From: Pseudomonadota bacterium
GTDB taxonomy: Bacteria > Desulfobacterota > Binatia > Binatales > Binataceae
Assembly: GCA_021323675.1 (NCBI GenBank)
Contig: JAJPKP010000019.1
Location: 1-39,839 of the forward strand
DNA length: 39,839 bases
Reading direction: 5' to 3'
Below, piece by piece: positions 16,321-25,833 of the stretch. The position numbers and the translations under genes were made by a program. The notes under the pieces are model-generated. The model had not been told where the DNA came from. It was given only the letters and a program-made list of their open reading frames with translations, and did not search any database. How positions within the stretch are numbered: the stretch's first letter is position 1; every line of letters starts with the position of its first letter.

Positions 16321-18791
16321 GCGCCTTTTACCTGCTGCATCAGATAGACCAGGGTGAAAATGATTACCCACACGATATCGACGAAATGCCAGTAAAGTCC
16401 GGCCAGCTCTACGGAAAGCGATCGCGAGCCGTCGAATTTTTCGCCGAACGACGCGAACCACAACGTCGCCAGCCACAACACCCCGATGCTTACGTGGGCG
16501 CCGTGGAATCCGACCAGGGTGAAGAACGATTGCCCGAACAGGTCGGTCTGCAGCGACAGGCCCTCATGGTAAAAATGGGTGAACTCGTAGGCTTCCACAC
16601 CCAGGAACACCAGCCCAAGCCCGATCGTCGTGCCCAGCCACACGCGCATCCAGGTGCGGTCGTTGCGCTGAATCGCGGCCAGCGCCAGCACCATCGCCAG
16701 ACTCGACATCAGCAGCGCGAAGGTGCTGAACGAGGTGAGCGGAATTTCGAGAATCTCCGCGCCGGGACCGCCGATGTTGCGGCCTTTGTAGATGATATAG
16801 GTCGCGATGAGGCTCGCGAAAAACAGGCATTCCGATCCGATGAAGGACCAGATACCGACCTTGCGGACGTCGGTCCCGCCCGAAGACGGCGCCGCCATCG
16901 GATCGTGCGATTCCTGTCCGAAGGTCGGATACTCGAAGCCCATCGCGATCGCTGCAACCACGAGCGTCACGGCTCCAAGAATCACGATTCGCCACTCGCC
17001 GATGATTACGCCGAGGCTTGCCACCAGCACGCCGATAGAAAGAATGAGCGGAAAGATCGACGGCGCCGGCATGTGGATCGGTTCGGCGGGAGGCGCGAGG
17101 TCGGCCGCGGACGGCTGAGGCGGCTTGCCCGACATGTACGCGGCGAGCCCGCGCGATCCGGTCCGCCCGTATTTCACGATCCACCACGCGTCGCGCCCGC
17201 GAACTTCGGGGATGCGCGCGAAGTTGTAAACCGGCGGCGGCGATGCGACCGACCACTCCAGGCTGCGTCCATCCCACGGGTCAGGCGGCGCCTTTTCGCC
17301 GTTCGCGATGCTCCAGACCATGTTGATGTACATCACGAGAAACGCAAGCCCGAGAATCATCGCGCACACGGTCTCGAGCTGATTGAGATGGGTCCATCCG
17401 AGACCGGCGCCGTAAGTGTAGATTCGCCGCGGCATTCCCCACATCCCCAGAAAATGCATCGGGAAGAACGTGCCGTTGAAGCCGATGATCGTGAGCCAGA
17501 ACTGCAGCTTGCCGAGCCGCTCACTGAGCATCTTTCCCGTCACCTTCGGCCACCAGTAGAAGATGCCGGCGAGGATGGCGAAGACGGCGCCGCCGAACAA
17601 CACATAGTGGAAGTGCGCGACGACGAAGTACGAATCGGTCTGCTGCAGGTCGATTGGCGCCGAGGCGTGCATGATTCCCGACAGGCCGCCGAAAGTGAAC
17701 TCGAGGATCATGCCGAGCGCGAAGTAGAACGAGGTCGTCATCCTCAGCGAGCCGCCCCACACGGTCGCGATCCAACTGAAAATTTTGATTCCGGTCGGAA
17801 TCGCGATCAGCATCGAGGTGACCGCGAACGCGGCGTCCGCAACCGGACCCATCCCGGTCGCGAACATATGATGGCCCCACACACCGTATGACAGGAACGC
17901 GATGAGGCAGATCGAATACGCCATCATCGGATAGCCGAACAGCGGCTTGCGCGAGAACGTCGGAACGACTTCGGAAATCACGCCGAATGCGGGCAGCGCG
18001 ATGATGTAAACCTCGGGATGCCCGAACAGCCAGAACAGATGCTGCCAGAGGATGGGCGTCGCGCCGGCGGACACGATGTAGAAGTGGGTGCCGAAAAACC
18101 GGTCCATCAGGAGGAAGATCAGCCCCACGGTGAGCGGCGGAAACGCCAGCAGCACCAGGATCGACGTGATCATGATCGCCCAGCAGAACATCGGCATCCG
18201 CATGTAGCTCATCCCCGGCGCCCGCATCGTGATCAGCGTCACCAGGAAGTTGAGCGTAGCCAGGATGGTGGATGCGCCCGCGACGATCAGGCCGAGCGTC
18301 CAGAAATCGAGCGGCAGCCCGGGCGAGTACATCCGCTCAGTCAGATTCGCGTATCCAAACCATCCCGCATCCGGCAGTCCTCCGAAGAACCATCCGAGAT
18401 GCAGCAAAATCGCGCCCATCAGCGAGACCCAGAAGCTCAGCGCGTTGATGCGCGGAAAGGCGACGTCGCGCGCGCCGATCTGCAGCGGCAGCATGAAGTT
18501 CGCGAACGTCCCCAGCAGCAGCGGCATCACGGCCAGGAACAGCATCGACGTCCCGTGCATCGTGAACAGCTCGTTGTAGGCTCGCGCACTGATGAAATGT
18601 TCGCCGGGGGCCCAGAGCTGGATCCGGATGGCCATCGCTTCGAGCCCGCCGAGACCGAGGAAAAGAAGCGCGCTGACACCGTACAGCACGGCGATACGCT
18701 TGTGATCGACGGTGGTAAGCCATCCGATTACACCGCCGCCCTGGAGATAATTCGCAGGCTCAACGTGAAGTGGTTTTGGATGGGCAGCCAT
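16317..18791 (-). CDS. coxA-coxC: Cytochrome c oxidase subunit I-III fusion (A1-type heme-copper oxidase)
   Basis: 824 residues. The ATG at 18791 is preferred to the GTG at 18794 because AAGGGAG lies seven bases upstream. Residues 1-500 are subunit I: His79 (MHGTSM) and His395 bind low-spin heme, His393 binds the high-spin heme, and His258, His307 and His308 bind CuB. HPEVY at 258-262 supplies the cross-linked Tyr262 and the D-channel Glu260, marking type A1, and Asp109 is the D-channel entry. Residues 500-640 form a linker with two added helices. Residues 640-824 are subunit III (FIGSECLFFASL, GFHGAHVSIG, WHFVDIVWVIIF). The enzyme reduces O2 to water and pumps protons. No frameshift separates the halves. 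Confidence 0.96.
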   Translation of the reverse strand: MAAHPKPLHVEPANYLQGGGVIGWLTTVDHKRIAVLYGVSALLFLGLGGLEAMAIRIQLWAPGEHFISARAYNELFTMHGTSMLFLAVMPLLLGTFANFMLPLQIGARDVAFPRINALSFWVSLMGAILLHLGWFFGGLPDAGWFGYANLTERMYSPGLPLDFWTLGLIVAGASTILATLNFLVTLITMRAPGMSYMRMPMFCWAIMITSILVLLAFPPLTVGLIFLLMDRFFGTHFYIVSAGATPILWQHLFWLFGHPEVYIIALPAFGVISEVVPTFSRKPLFGYPMMAYSICLIAFLSYGVWGHHMFATGMGPVADAAFAVTSMLIAIPTGIKIFSWIATVWGGSLRMTTSFYFALGMILEFTFGGLSGIMHASAPIDLQQTDSYFVVAHFHYVLFGGAVFAILAGIFYWWPKVTGKMLSERLGKLQFWLTIIGFNGTFFPMHFLGMWGMPRRIYTYGAGLGWTHLNQLETVCAMILGLAFLVMYINMVWSIANGEKAPPDPWDGRSLEWSVASPPPVYNFARIPEVRGRDAWWIVKYGRTGSRGLAAYMSGKPPQPSAADLAPPAEPIHMPAPSIFPLILSIGVLVASLGVIIGEWRIVILGAVTLVVAAIAMGFEYPTFGQESHDPMAAPSSGGTDVRKVGIWSFIGSECLFFASLIATYIIYKGRNIGGPGAEILEIPLTSFSTFALLMSSLAMVLALAAIQRNDRTWMRVWLGTTIGLGLVFLGVEAYEFTHFYHEGLSLQTDLFGQSFFTLVGFHGAHVSIGVLWLATLWFASFGEKFDGSRSLSVELAGLYWHFVDIVWVIIFTLVYLMQQVKGA

Positions 18792-18803
18792 CACAGAGCT
18801 CCC

Positions 18804-19823
18804 TTATTTGAGACTTTCAAGATAGGCCACCAGGTCGTTGAGTTGTTGGCCCCGCAGCCCGAGCGGCGGCATCAGCGCCCCCGGCTTGAGGGCCTGCGGA
18901 TCGGTAATCCACTTCGCGACGTTGTCGGGCGTGTTGGCCATGATTCCGCCCGCCATCGTCGTCCGGCTGCCGAAATGCGTCAGGTCGGGCGCGATGTATC
19001 CCTTCGAGACTCCGTCTATCCGGTGGCATGAGGTGCACGGACTGTCGGCGAAGACTTTCGCTCCGTCCGCAACCGATGCGTCGGTTATCTGGTCCACCGC
19101 GACCGGCACCGCCTGCTGGAGCTTCGTCCACTCCGCGAACTGTTCCGGCGTTTCGACCATCACGCGAAACCGCATGTTCGCGTGCGAGTCGCCGCAGAAT
19201 TCGGCGCATTGCCCGGGGTACATGCCGGGCACATTCGCCTCGAAGGTCAGCTCGTTGATCTGGCCGGGCACAACGTCGCGCTTGCCGCCGAGTTGCGGCA
19301 CCCAAAAACTGTGAATCACGTCGCTGGAAACCAGGTCGAGCCGTATGGGCCGGTTAACCGGGATGTGCAATTCGTTGGCCGTGATGACTTTGGAATCGGG
19401 GTACTGGAATTCCCACCACCATTGATGCGCGATCACCCTGATATGCAGAGAGTCGGCGGGAGCGACGCGCGGCTGCGATCGGAAGACCGTTCGCACGGTC
19501 GGAACCGAAATCATCAGGATGACCAGTGCGGGCCCGACCGTCCATGCGATTTCGAGCTTGAGGTCCGATGCGGCGGATTTCGGCGGCGCCGCCTCGCCAA
19601 CCCGGGTCGAAAAGATAAAGACCGCAAGGATGAACGCGATCAGGACGATCGCGAGGATCAGAGCGTCCCACAGCGTCACCTCGATGAACAGGTGATAGAT
19701 CCATTGGCCGAGATCCGATTTCGGCGCGAGCGTGGTCATCGGAAGCTCGCGATTCGACGCGCATCCGGAGAGAAACGCGGCCAGAATTGACATCGCGCCA
19801 AGTGAAAAAGCGCGGCGGCTCAT
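18804..19823 (-). CDS. coxB: Cytochrome c oxidase subunit II with C-terminal cytochrome c domain (caa3-type)
   Basis: 339 residues from the ATG at 19823, which overlaps the actF stop by four bases. The start MSRRAFSLGAMSILAAFLSG then Cys21 is a lipoprotein signal. Two membrane helices follow (about 48-72 and 90-112). The periplasmic CuA domain has His171 (VIHSFWVP) and the full CuA loop CAEFCGDSHANM (Cys206, Glu208, Cys210, His214, Met217). An appended class I cytochrome c has CTSCH (263-267) with probable axial Met318 (MPPLGL). The tethered heme delivers electrons to CuA and could take them straight from ACIII. It is 12 bases upstream of coxA-coxC. Confidence 0.96.
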   Translation of the reverse strand: MSRRAFSLGAMSILAAFLSGCASNRELPMTTLAPKSDLGQWIYHLFIEVTLWDALILAIVLIAFILAVFIFSTRVGEAAPPKSAASDLKLEIAWTVGPALVILMISVPTVRTVFRSQPRVAPADSLHIRVIAHQWWWEFQYPDSKVITANELHIPVNRPIRLDLVSSDVIHSFWVPQLGGKRDVVPGQINELTFEANVPGMYPGQCAEFCGDSHANMRFRVMVETPEQFAEWTKLQQAVPVAVDQITDASVADGAKVFADSPCTSCHRIDGVSKGYIAPDLTHFGSRTTMAGGIMANTPDNVAKWITDPQALKPGALMPPLGLRGQQLNDLVAYLESLK

Positions 19824-21034
19824 TCGTGTCCCTCCTGCCATTCGGAGGTAGCGGCCGCCGCCACCAGATCCAGGCCCGGCAGCGAGCACAGCATAAACGC
19901 TCCAAAAAATCCGAGTGTGATCAGCACTTCAACCCATCCAAACGGGATCGTGTGCAGTGAAAGCGACGGCACCACCAACAGGTAGCGCTCGAGCCACACT
20001 CCGATAATGCCGCCGAGGGAGATGGCTCCCAGAATGGCGGGCGTCTTCTTGGGCCGCACCCCGATCAGGCCCACGAACGGAATCACCCACATCAGGAACA
20101 CGACCGCGTAGGAAATCGCCTTCCACGGCATGTAGTAAACGCGTTGAACGATAAAGAAGGTTTCGGTCGGGATGTCGCCGTACCAGATAACGATGTACTG
20201 CGCGAAGACCAGGTAGATCCAGAAGATCGAAAACGCGAACACCATCTTTCCGATGTCGTGGAGCACCGTCGGATCGCGCAACACGTTGTGCTCGCCGAGC
20301 CGGGCGCGCAGGATCACCGCCGTCAGCGCGATCGCGACAATCGCGCTCCAGAACGCGCCGCCGAAGAAGTACCATCCGAACAGCGTGCTTCTCCACACCG
20401 GCGCGAGCGACATCACCAGGTCGAACGCGATCAGCGAATAGACGACGGTGAAGGCGATGCCGAGGGCGGGCGCAATCTTGCGCAGGGTTGGCGGCGGCAT
20501 CTCGATGTCCGCCGAGTTGCGCTGCCATGCGGTCGCTTCCGGACGGCGCGACGCTCTGACCAGCGCCAGGCTCAGCACCGTCATCACCAGCAATCCGATT
20601 CCGTCGCGCGCGAACAGGAAAGGAGTATTGAGCCATGCCGCCTTCTGCGGGATAGGATGGAGCACCCACGGAAAGATCATCGTGCGGCCGAAGTACAAAC
20701 CCCAGAACAGGACGAAGCCGAGCGGGATAAATCCGGCGAAGGCTTCCGCCAATCGATATTGGGTCGCTCCCGCCCATCGGCCCTGCGTCAGGTAGTAGGC
20801 GGCGGACAGCACCACGCCGCCCTGCGCAATTCCGATCCAGACAAGGAAATTGACGAGGTATGCCTGCCATACGCGATCGGCGTTGCCGCTCGAGATGCCG
20901 GCGGCAAAGCCGGCGATACCCACAAGCACCAGCACTCCGAGCAGCCCTTTGAAGGCGGCTCCAGCGACCGGCGCCGCCGCGGGCGCGGCGATTCCCTCAG
21001 CGTTTATACGAACAGCTTCCGGCTTGGCGCTCAT
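19820..21034 (-). CDS. actF: Alternative complex III subunit ActF
   Basis: 404 residues with about ten membrane helices. It is the second large membrane subunit of quinol:cytochrome c oxidoreductase (ACIII), distantly related to ActC. Typical segments are FLVWIGIAQGGVVLSAAYYLTQGRW, RSTLFGWYFFGGAFWS, LGKMVFAF-like HDIGKMVFAFSIFWIYLVFAQY and the ending GFFGAFMLCSLPGLDLV. It should help form proton or quinone paths in the membrane arm. Placed between actD and coxB, with a 27-base gap from actD and a 4-base overlap with coxB. ActE, usually encoded just before actF, is missing. Confidence 0.9.
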   Translation of the reverse strand: MSAKPEAVRINAEGIAAPAAAPVAGAAFKGLLGVLVLVGIAGFAAGISSGNADRVWQAYLVNFLVWIGIAQGGVVLSAAYYLTQGRWAGATQYRLAEAFAGFIPLGFVLFWGLYFGRTMIFPWVLHPIPQKAAWLNTPFLFARDGIGLLVMTVLSLALVRASRRPEATAWQRNSADIEMPPPTLRKIAPALGIAFTVVYSLIAFDLVMSLAPVWRSTLFGWYFFGGAFWSAIVAIALTAVILRARLGEHNVLRDPTVLHDIGKMVFAFSIFWIYLVFAQYIVIWYGDIPTETFFIVQRVYYMPWKAISYAVVFLMWVIPFVGLIGVRPKKTPAILGAISLGGIIGVWLERYLLVVPSLSLHTIPFGWVEVLITLGFFGAFMLCSLPGLDLVAAAATSEWQEGHE

Positions 21035-21061
21035 GATTCGATTGAACTTCCGCGCCGAAGG

Positions 21062-21574
21062 CTACGCGGCCTCGCGCACAACTTCTTCTGCACCAGCATC
21101 TTTCAGGATCGACTCAACTCGGGCGCTCTCGCCTTCCGCGCATCGCACCACGATGCCGAAGCGGTCTTCGCTGAAGCGCGACGAATATCCCTTTTCGATT
21201 TCAAAGGCGGGCACGCGCGCGTTGAACAGAAAGCTCAACACCGCCGAAATTCCGCCAAACAGGATCATCAGCTCGAACATGATGATGATGAACGGAGGCC
21301 ACGAAACGATCGGCTTGCCGCCCACCACCAGGTTCCATTCCCACGACGTGCCGATCGTGAGCGCCAGCGCGGTCAGGATGCCCAGAATTCCGCCGCTCAG
21401 CACGAACGCGCGCACGGTGCTTTTGGGCTTGCCGATCGCGTGCTCGATGTGATGGCTTGGAATCGGCGAGAATACCCTCACCGCAAGCGCCCTGAGCTCG
21501 CGCAACTTCTCGATGCAGTGCGCGCAGGCCTGTTCGTCGGCAAAGGAACCGACTATTTCCACCGACTCGTTCAT
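21062..21574 (-). CDS. actD: Alternative complex III subunit ActD (DUF3341)
   Basis: 170 residues from the ATG at 21574, which overlaps the actC stop by four bases (ATGA). The N-terminal soluble part ends in RVFSPIPSHHIEHAIG, the DUF3341 hallmark. Two membrane helices follow (FVLSGGILGILTALALTIG and PPFIIIMFELMILFGGISAV), then a soluble ferredoxin-like C-terminal part (SEDRFGIVVRCAEGESARV). It is a structural subunit of ACIII without cofactors. A longer open frame upstream is a shadow of actC. Confidence 0.93.
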   Translation of the reverse strand: MNESVEIVGSFADEQACAHCIEKLRELRALAVRVFSPIPSHHIEHAIGKPKSTVRAFVLSGGILGILTALALTIGTSWEWNLVVGGKPIVSWPPFIIIMFELMILFGGISAVLSFLFNARVPAFEIEKGYSSRFSEDRFGIVVRCAEGESARVESILKDAGAEEVVREAA

Positions 21575-22929
21575 GCCGCCTTCGCGTAATCCTTTCGAAG
21601 CGCCTTGCGCAGCCACGCGATTCCTTCCTTCAGCTCCGTCATCGAGACGATCGGCAGAAAGCGCGCGAACAGCGAGAACAGCCCGAGGAACCAGGCAAAA
21701 CTGCCAACCGTGATCATGATCTCGGTGATCGACGGAGTGTACGAGCCCCATTGCGACGGGTTGAAGTTGACCGCGAGCGAACCGGCGATGATGACGAAGC
21801 GCTCAAACCACATGCCGATATTCACGAAGATCGAGATGATCCACAGCGCGGTCAGGTTCACCCGGATTCGCGGCGAGAACAGCAGCAGCGGGATCACGCA
21901 GTTGCACGCCACCATCACCCAGAACATCCATCCCCACGGCCCGAAATAGCGCATGTGGAAGGTCATCTGTTCGATCTTGTCGCCCGAATACCAGGTCATG
22001 AAAGTTTCGGTCGCGTACGAATAGCTGACGATCAGCGAGGTCAGCAGCACCACCTTGGCAAGATTGTCGAAGTGCCAGGGCGTGAGCAGATCCTCGATAT
22101 GCAGCCATTTGCGCATCGGCACCAGCAGCGTGATAACCATCGCGACGCCGGAGAAAATCGCGCCCGCGACAAAGTACGGCGCAAAGATGGTGCTGTGCCA
22201 TCCGGGCAACTGCGCCATCGCGAAGTCCCACGACACCACGCTGTGCACCGAGAGGACCAGGGGCGTGGCGAGTCCCGCCAGCAGCAGATAGGCCATCGAA
22301 TAGTGGCGCCACTGCTCGTCGGTCCCCTGCCATCCCATCGATAGGATCGAGTAGAAGGTCTTGCGCCATCCGGTCGCCTGCTCGCGCGCGTTGGCGACGT
22401 CGGGGATGAGGCCCATGAACAGAAACAGCGCGCTGATGGTCAGATAGGTCGAGACCGCGAACGCGTCCCACACCAGCGGCGAGCGGAAGTTCGGCTGCAG
22501 GAAACGCTCGTTGGGGTATGGCAGCAGCCAGTACGCGTTCCATACACGGCCGAGGTGAACGAGCGGGAACAATCCCGCCGTGGCGACCGCAAACAACGTC
22601 ATCGTCTCCGCGGCGCGATAGACCGCCGTCCGCCATCGGGTCCGGAACAGAAACAGGATCGCGGAGATCAGAGTTCCGGAGTGCGCGATTCCGACCCAGA
22701 ACACGAAATCGGTGATGTACGTCGCCCACATGACCGGCTGGCGCAGGCCGGTGACGCCCAGGCCCGAGTAGATCTGCCGGGTCCACAGCGCCGCCGCGAT
22801 ACCCACCAGCGAAAAGCAGAACGCCACCCAGATCCAGTACAGGAGTCCGGGCATTTCCATCACCCGCAGGACGCCGCGATCGACATCGCGGAAAGTCGGA
22901 GTAGTACTGTCTTGAACCGCGGCAGCCAC
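21571..22929 (-). CDS. actC: Alternative complex III subunit ActC (NrfD-like quinol-binding membrane subunit)
   Basis: 452 residues beginning with a GTG at 22929, directly after the actB stop, with AAGGAAAGG upstream. About ten membrane helices form the NrfD/PsrC-like fold that holds the quinol site and a half proton channel in ACIII. Typical segments are TDFVFWVGIAHSGTLISAIL, RAAETMTLFAVATAGLFPLVHLGR, and PLVLSVHSVVSWDFA. Its quinol electrons pass to the Fe-S clusters of ActB. Confidence 0.95.
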   Translation of the reverse strand: MAAAVQDSTTPTFRDVDRGVLRVMEMPGLLYWIWVAFCFSLVGIAAALWTRQIYSGLGVTGLRQPVMWATYITDFVFWVGIAHSGTLISAILFLFRTRWRTAVYRAAETMTLFAVATAGLFPLVHLGRVWNAYWLLPYPNERFLQPNFRSPLVWDAFAVSTYLTISALFLFMGLIPDVANAREQATGWRKTFYSILSMGWQGTDEQWRHYSMAYLLLAGLATPLVLSVHSVVSWDFAMAQLPGWHSTIFAPYFVAGAIFSGVAMVITLLVPMRKWLHIEDLLTPWHFDNLAKVVLLTSLIVSYSYATETFMTWYSGDKIEQMTFHMRYFGPWGWMFWVMVACNCVIPLLLFSPRIRVNLTALWIISIFVNIGMWFERFVIIAGSLAVNFNPSQWGSYTPSITEIMITVGSFAWFLGLFSLFARFLPIVSMTELKEGIAWLRKALRKDYAKAA

Positions 22930-25821
22930 TTACGCCTTTCCTTTCTCGCGATAGAGGTCGCGCAGATAAACGATTGCGGGCTGAGTATTCAATTCTTCCA
23001 ATGAGCGATAATCGCGCAGCTTGTTGTCGGCGCGCCGCCGCATCATCGCACTCTGTTCATCTTTCATGTCGCCGAAACTGATGGCTTTCGCCGGACAGGC
23101 TTGCGCGCACGCGGTGATTATTTCGCCGTCGCGCAGCGGACGATTCTCGATGCGCGCGGTGATCTCCGCGTGCTGGATGCGCTGGATGCAGAACGTGCAC
23201 TTCTCCATCACGCCGGCTCCGCGCACGGTCACATCGGGATTGAGCTGCAGATTGAGCGGCTCGGGCCATTCGGGGATGAACCAGTTGAAGCGCCGCACCT
23301 TGTACGGGCAGTTGTTCTCGCAATAGCGCGTTCCCACGCAGCGGTTGTAAACCTGCCCGTTGAGGCCTTCCTTGGTGTGATACGCCGCAAATACCGGGCA
23401 TACCGGCTCGCACGGAGCGTGATTACACTGCTGGCAAAGCATCGGCGAGAGATACACGCTGGGCCCCGGCTCGTTCTCTTCGGGGTAGTAACGCTCGATG
23501 CGAATCCACGACATGATTCGCCCGCGAATGACGCCTTCCTTGCCGACCACGGGCACGTTGTTCTCCGCGTAGCAGGCGGCCACGCATGCGCTGCATCCGG
23601 TGCAGGCGTTGACGTCGATGGTCATGCCCCACATGCGTTGATAGTCGTACTGCGCGTACATCTCGTACGGCTCGGGCGCCAGAGGTCCTTCCTCGGGAGC
23701 GCCGCCGCGCGCCAGCTCCTCGATGCTCATGGCCTCGACGATCGAACGGCCCATCAGCTCGCTCTTGCCAAGGGGCGTGATGAGCTCGCGCGTGGCGGCG
23801 GTGGGATTGACTTTAACTGCGATTCTCAACGAGCCGGGCGCAAGGATCTCCCAGGGATTCGACCCGCGATCCTTCGCATAGCGGCCGTACGCGCGATGTC
23901 CCTGTCCGAGCGGAACCGCGATCGCGCCCGGATGCACGCGCGGAGAGATGAGCGCGGGCGCGGTGATCACTCCGTGCTCGGTTCGCAACTCGACAAGCTG
24001 ATCCTTGGAAACTCCAAGCCGGGCCGCGGTTGACGGATGAATCTCGGCCCAGTTGTCCCATACGATCTGTGTGATCGGCTCGGGAATTTCCTGAAGCCAC
24101 GGCTTGTCCGCGCCGTCGCCGTCGCCGAGGAAAATGTGCGGAAACGTGACAAAGGTCAGGTCCGCGGGCGAGCTCGATGGCGACGGTGCGCGCAGAGCGC
24201 CGGTGTTGAGCCTGACCGCGGCGGGCTTCGCCTCGCTGAACGATCCCCCTTCGCGGCGGGCCGTGGTCCAGAAATCCTCCGCGCCCCCTTGCGGAGCCAT
24301 CGCCAGCCACTGCGCTTTGACCACTTCTTCGGTGGTCTTGCCCGGAAGGCTGGAGGCGCCGGATGCCTGAGCGGCGGCCAAAAGAATGTCGCCGGTTGCG
24401 CGCGACGCGAATACCGGTTGCATAACCGGCTGGCCCAGACCGCGCACTCCCGCGCGCGGAAAAGTGTCGCGCCACGATTCGAGCGGATGATGCGCGGGCA
24501 GCAGCAGATTAGCCATCGCGGCGGTTTCGTCGGGAACGCCGCCGCACCAGACCACGAAGGGGACCTTTTGCAGCGACTCGGCGGCGCGCAGCGCGGGCGG
24601 CATCGTGAAAACCGGATTCGCCCCGGCGATGACCAGAACGTCGATCTTGCCCTCGCGCATCGCCGTCATCGCGGCCGCCACCTCGTCAGGCGTGCTGGCA
24701 GCCTCTGATGGCCCGCCGTCAAGAAACAGCATCGTACGGCCGACATTTCCTGTAACCGCGTTGAGCACGCAAACCGCGGTATGCAGCAGATCGTCATCGC
24801 CGCCCGCAAGCGCCACCGCTCCGTCCGCCTTGCCGAACGCTTCCGCCATCGCGGTGATCGCCTCGGCCGGCACGCCGGTGCGCTTGCTGGTCGATGCCGG
24901 GTCGTAGGCGGCAACCAGCGAGGCGAGCGCATTCAGATCGACGCCCGAGTTTTGCGATACCCAGCGCTGCGCGATCAGAACGTTAAGAACGCTCCACGCG
25001 ATTTGCGCCTCGTCGCCGGGCGCGGCCGGTATCCACCGGTCGCACCGGCCCGCCGTCATGCTCATCCGAGGGCCGACGTAAAAGGAACGTCCGATGTCGA
25101 GGCCGCTGCGATGCTGGCGCGGAGCGCGAAACGCGGCGAACTGGCGCGCGTATTCGACCGGAGAGTCGCCGGTCTCGAGAAAGTCCGAACTGAATGAAAG
25201 CAGCGTCTGCGCCTGATCGATGCGATAGACCGGCAGGTCGCGGCGACCGAACACGGCTTGCGCGGCTGCGCGCCGGGGTTCGTTGCCGAGGGCTTCGTAG
25301 AAAACCGCGCGAGAGGACCCGTGCGCCGAAAGGAACGCATCGACGATTTTCCTGAAGGCGGGACCCTGCGGCGCGCCCAAAAACGCGACGCGATCCTTGC
25401 CCGCCTTGATCGCCCTGCCGAGGTGATCGTTGAGTTGGGCGATGGCCTGATCCCACGAGATTTGAGTTAGAGAGCCGCCGTCCGCCCGAACCATCGGATT
25501 CGCGAGCCGGTCGGGGTTGTAGAGTCCCTGCAGGGCCGCCTGGCCGCGCGCGCAGATCGAGCCGGCGCTAATCGGGTCGGCCGGATTTCCTTCGAGCTTG
25601 GTTACCCGCCCCTCGCGCACCGTCGCGACGATTCCGCATCCCGCCGAACACTCCGCGCAGGTGCTCGCATAGAAGGTCGGCATCCCGGGCGTGACGTTCT
25701 CGTCGGGAACGACATAAGGGATGAGCTTGCGTGAAGCAGGCTCGCAACCCGGAACGGCAGCGGCGGCGCCGGCGGTGGCGGCGAGTTTTATGAAAGATCG
25801 CCTGGACAGCCCCTCAGGCAT
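22930..25821 (-). CDS. actB: Alternative complex III iron-sulfur subunit ActB (molybdopterin-type and ferredoxin-type domains fused)
   Basis: 963 residues. A twin-arginine signal SRRSFIKLAATAG (residues 6-18) targets the folded subunit across the membrane, followed by VPGC that could be a lipobox. Residues about 48-700 are related to molybdopterin oxidoreductases, with Cys55, Cys58, Cys62 and Cys90 arranged as in their Fe4S4 site. The C-terminal 231 residues are PCFC/NrfC-like. They carry exactly 15 cluster cysteines (CTGCSACVAAC, CQQCNHAPCEPVC, CVGTRYCENNC, CTFC, CAQAC), the number needed for three [4Fe-4S] and one [3Fe-4S] cluster as known for ActB. ActA ends 12 bases upstream; GCGAGGAA precedes the ATG. 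The TatA gene at 37807 fits the need for Tat export. Confidence 0.96.
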   Translation of the reverse strand: MPEGLSRRSFIKLAATAGAAAAVPGCEPASRKLIPYVVPDENVTPGMPTFYASTCAECSAGCGIVATVREGRVTKLEGNPADPISAGSICARGQAALQGLYNPDRLANPMVRADGGSLTQISWDQAIAQLNDHLGRAIKAGKDRVAFLGAPQGPAFRKIVDAFLSAHGSSRAVFYEALGNEPRRAAAQAVFGRRDLPVYRIDQAQTLLSFSSDFLETGDSPVEYARQFAAFRAPRQHRSGLDIGRSFYVGPRMSMTAGRCDRWIPAAPGDEAQIAWSVLNVLIAQRWVSQNSGVDLNALASLVAAYDPASTSKRTGVPAEAITAMAEAFGKADGAVALAGGDDDLLHTAVCVLNAVTGNVGRTMLFLDGGPSEAASTPDEVAAAMTAMREGKIDVLVIAGANPVFTMPPALRAAESLQKVPFVVWCGGVPDETAAMANLLLPAHHPLESWRDTFPRAGVRGLGQPVMQPVFASRATGDILLAAAQASGASSLPGKTTEEVVKAQWLAMAPQGGAEDFWTTARREGGSFSEAKPAAVRLNTGALRAPSPSSSPADLTFVTFPHIFLGDGDGADKPWLQEIPEPITQIVWDNWAEIHPSTAARLGVSKDQLVELRTEHGVITAPALISPRVHPGAIAVPLGQGHRAYGRYAKDRGSNPWEILAPGSLRIAVKVNPTAATRELITPLGKSELMGRSIVEAMSIEELARGGAPEEGPLAPEPYEMYAQYDYQRMWGMTIDVNACTGCSACVAACYAENNVPVVGKEGVIRGRIMSWIRIERYYPEENEPGPSVYLSPMLCQQCNHAPCEPVCPVFAAYHTKEGLNGQVYNRCVGTRYCENNCPYKVRRFNWFIPEWPEPLNLQLNPDVTVRGAGVMEKCTFCIQRIQHAEITARIENRPLRDGEIITACAQACPAKAISFGDMKDEQSAMMRRRADNKLRDYRSLEELNTQPAIVYLRDLYREKGKA

Positions 25822-25833
25822 CGAGTTCCTCGC

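Noticed and set aside
16284..17891. 535-codon plus-strand frame opposite coxA-coxC
   Set aside because: Antisense shadow; dominated by Arg, Glu, His and Asp, no domain, and the opposite strand has full oxidase motifs.
18018..19031. 337-codon plus-strand frame opposite coxA and coxB
   Set aside because: Spans two real genes on the other strand and has shadow-like composition.
20144..21589. 481-codon plus-strand frame opposite actF and actD
   Set aside because: Antisense shadow crossing a gene boundary, no recognisable motif.
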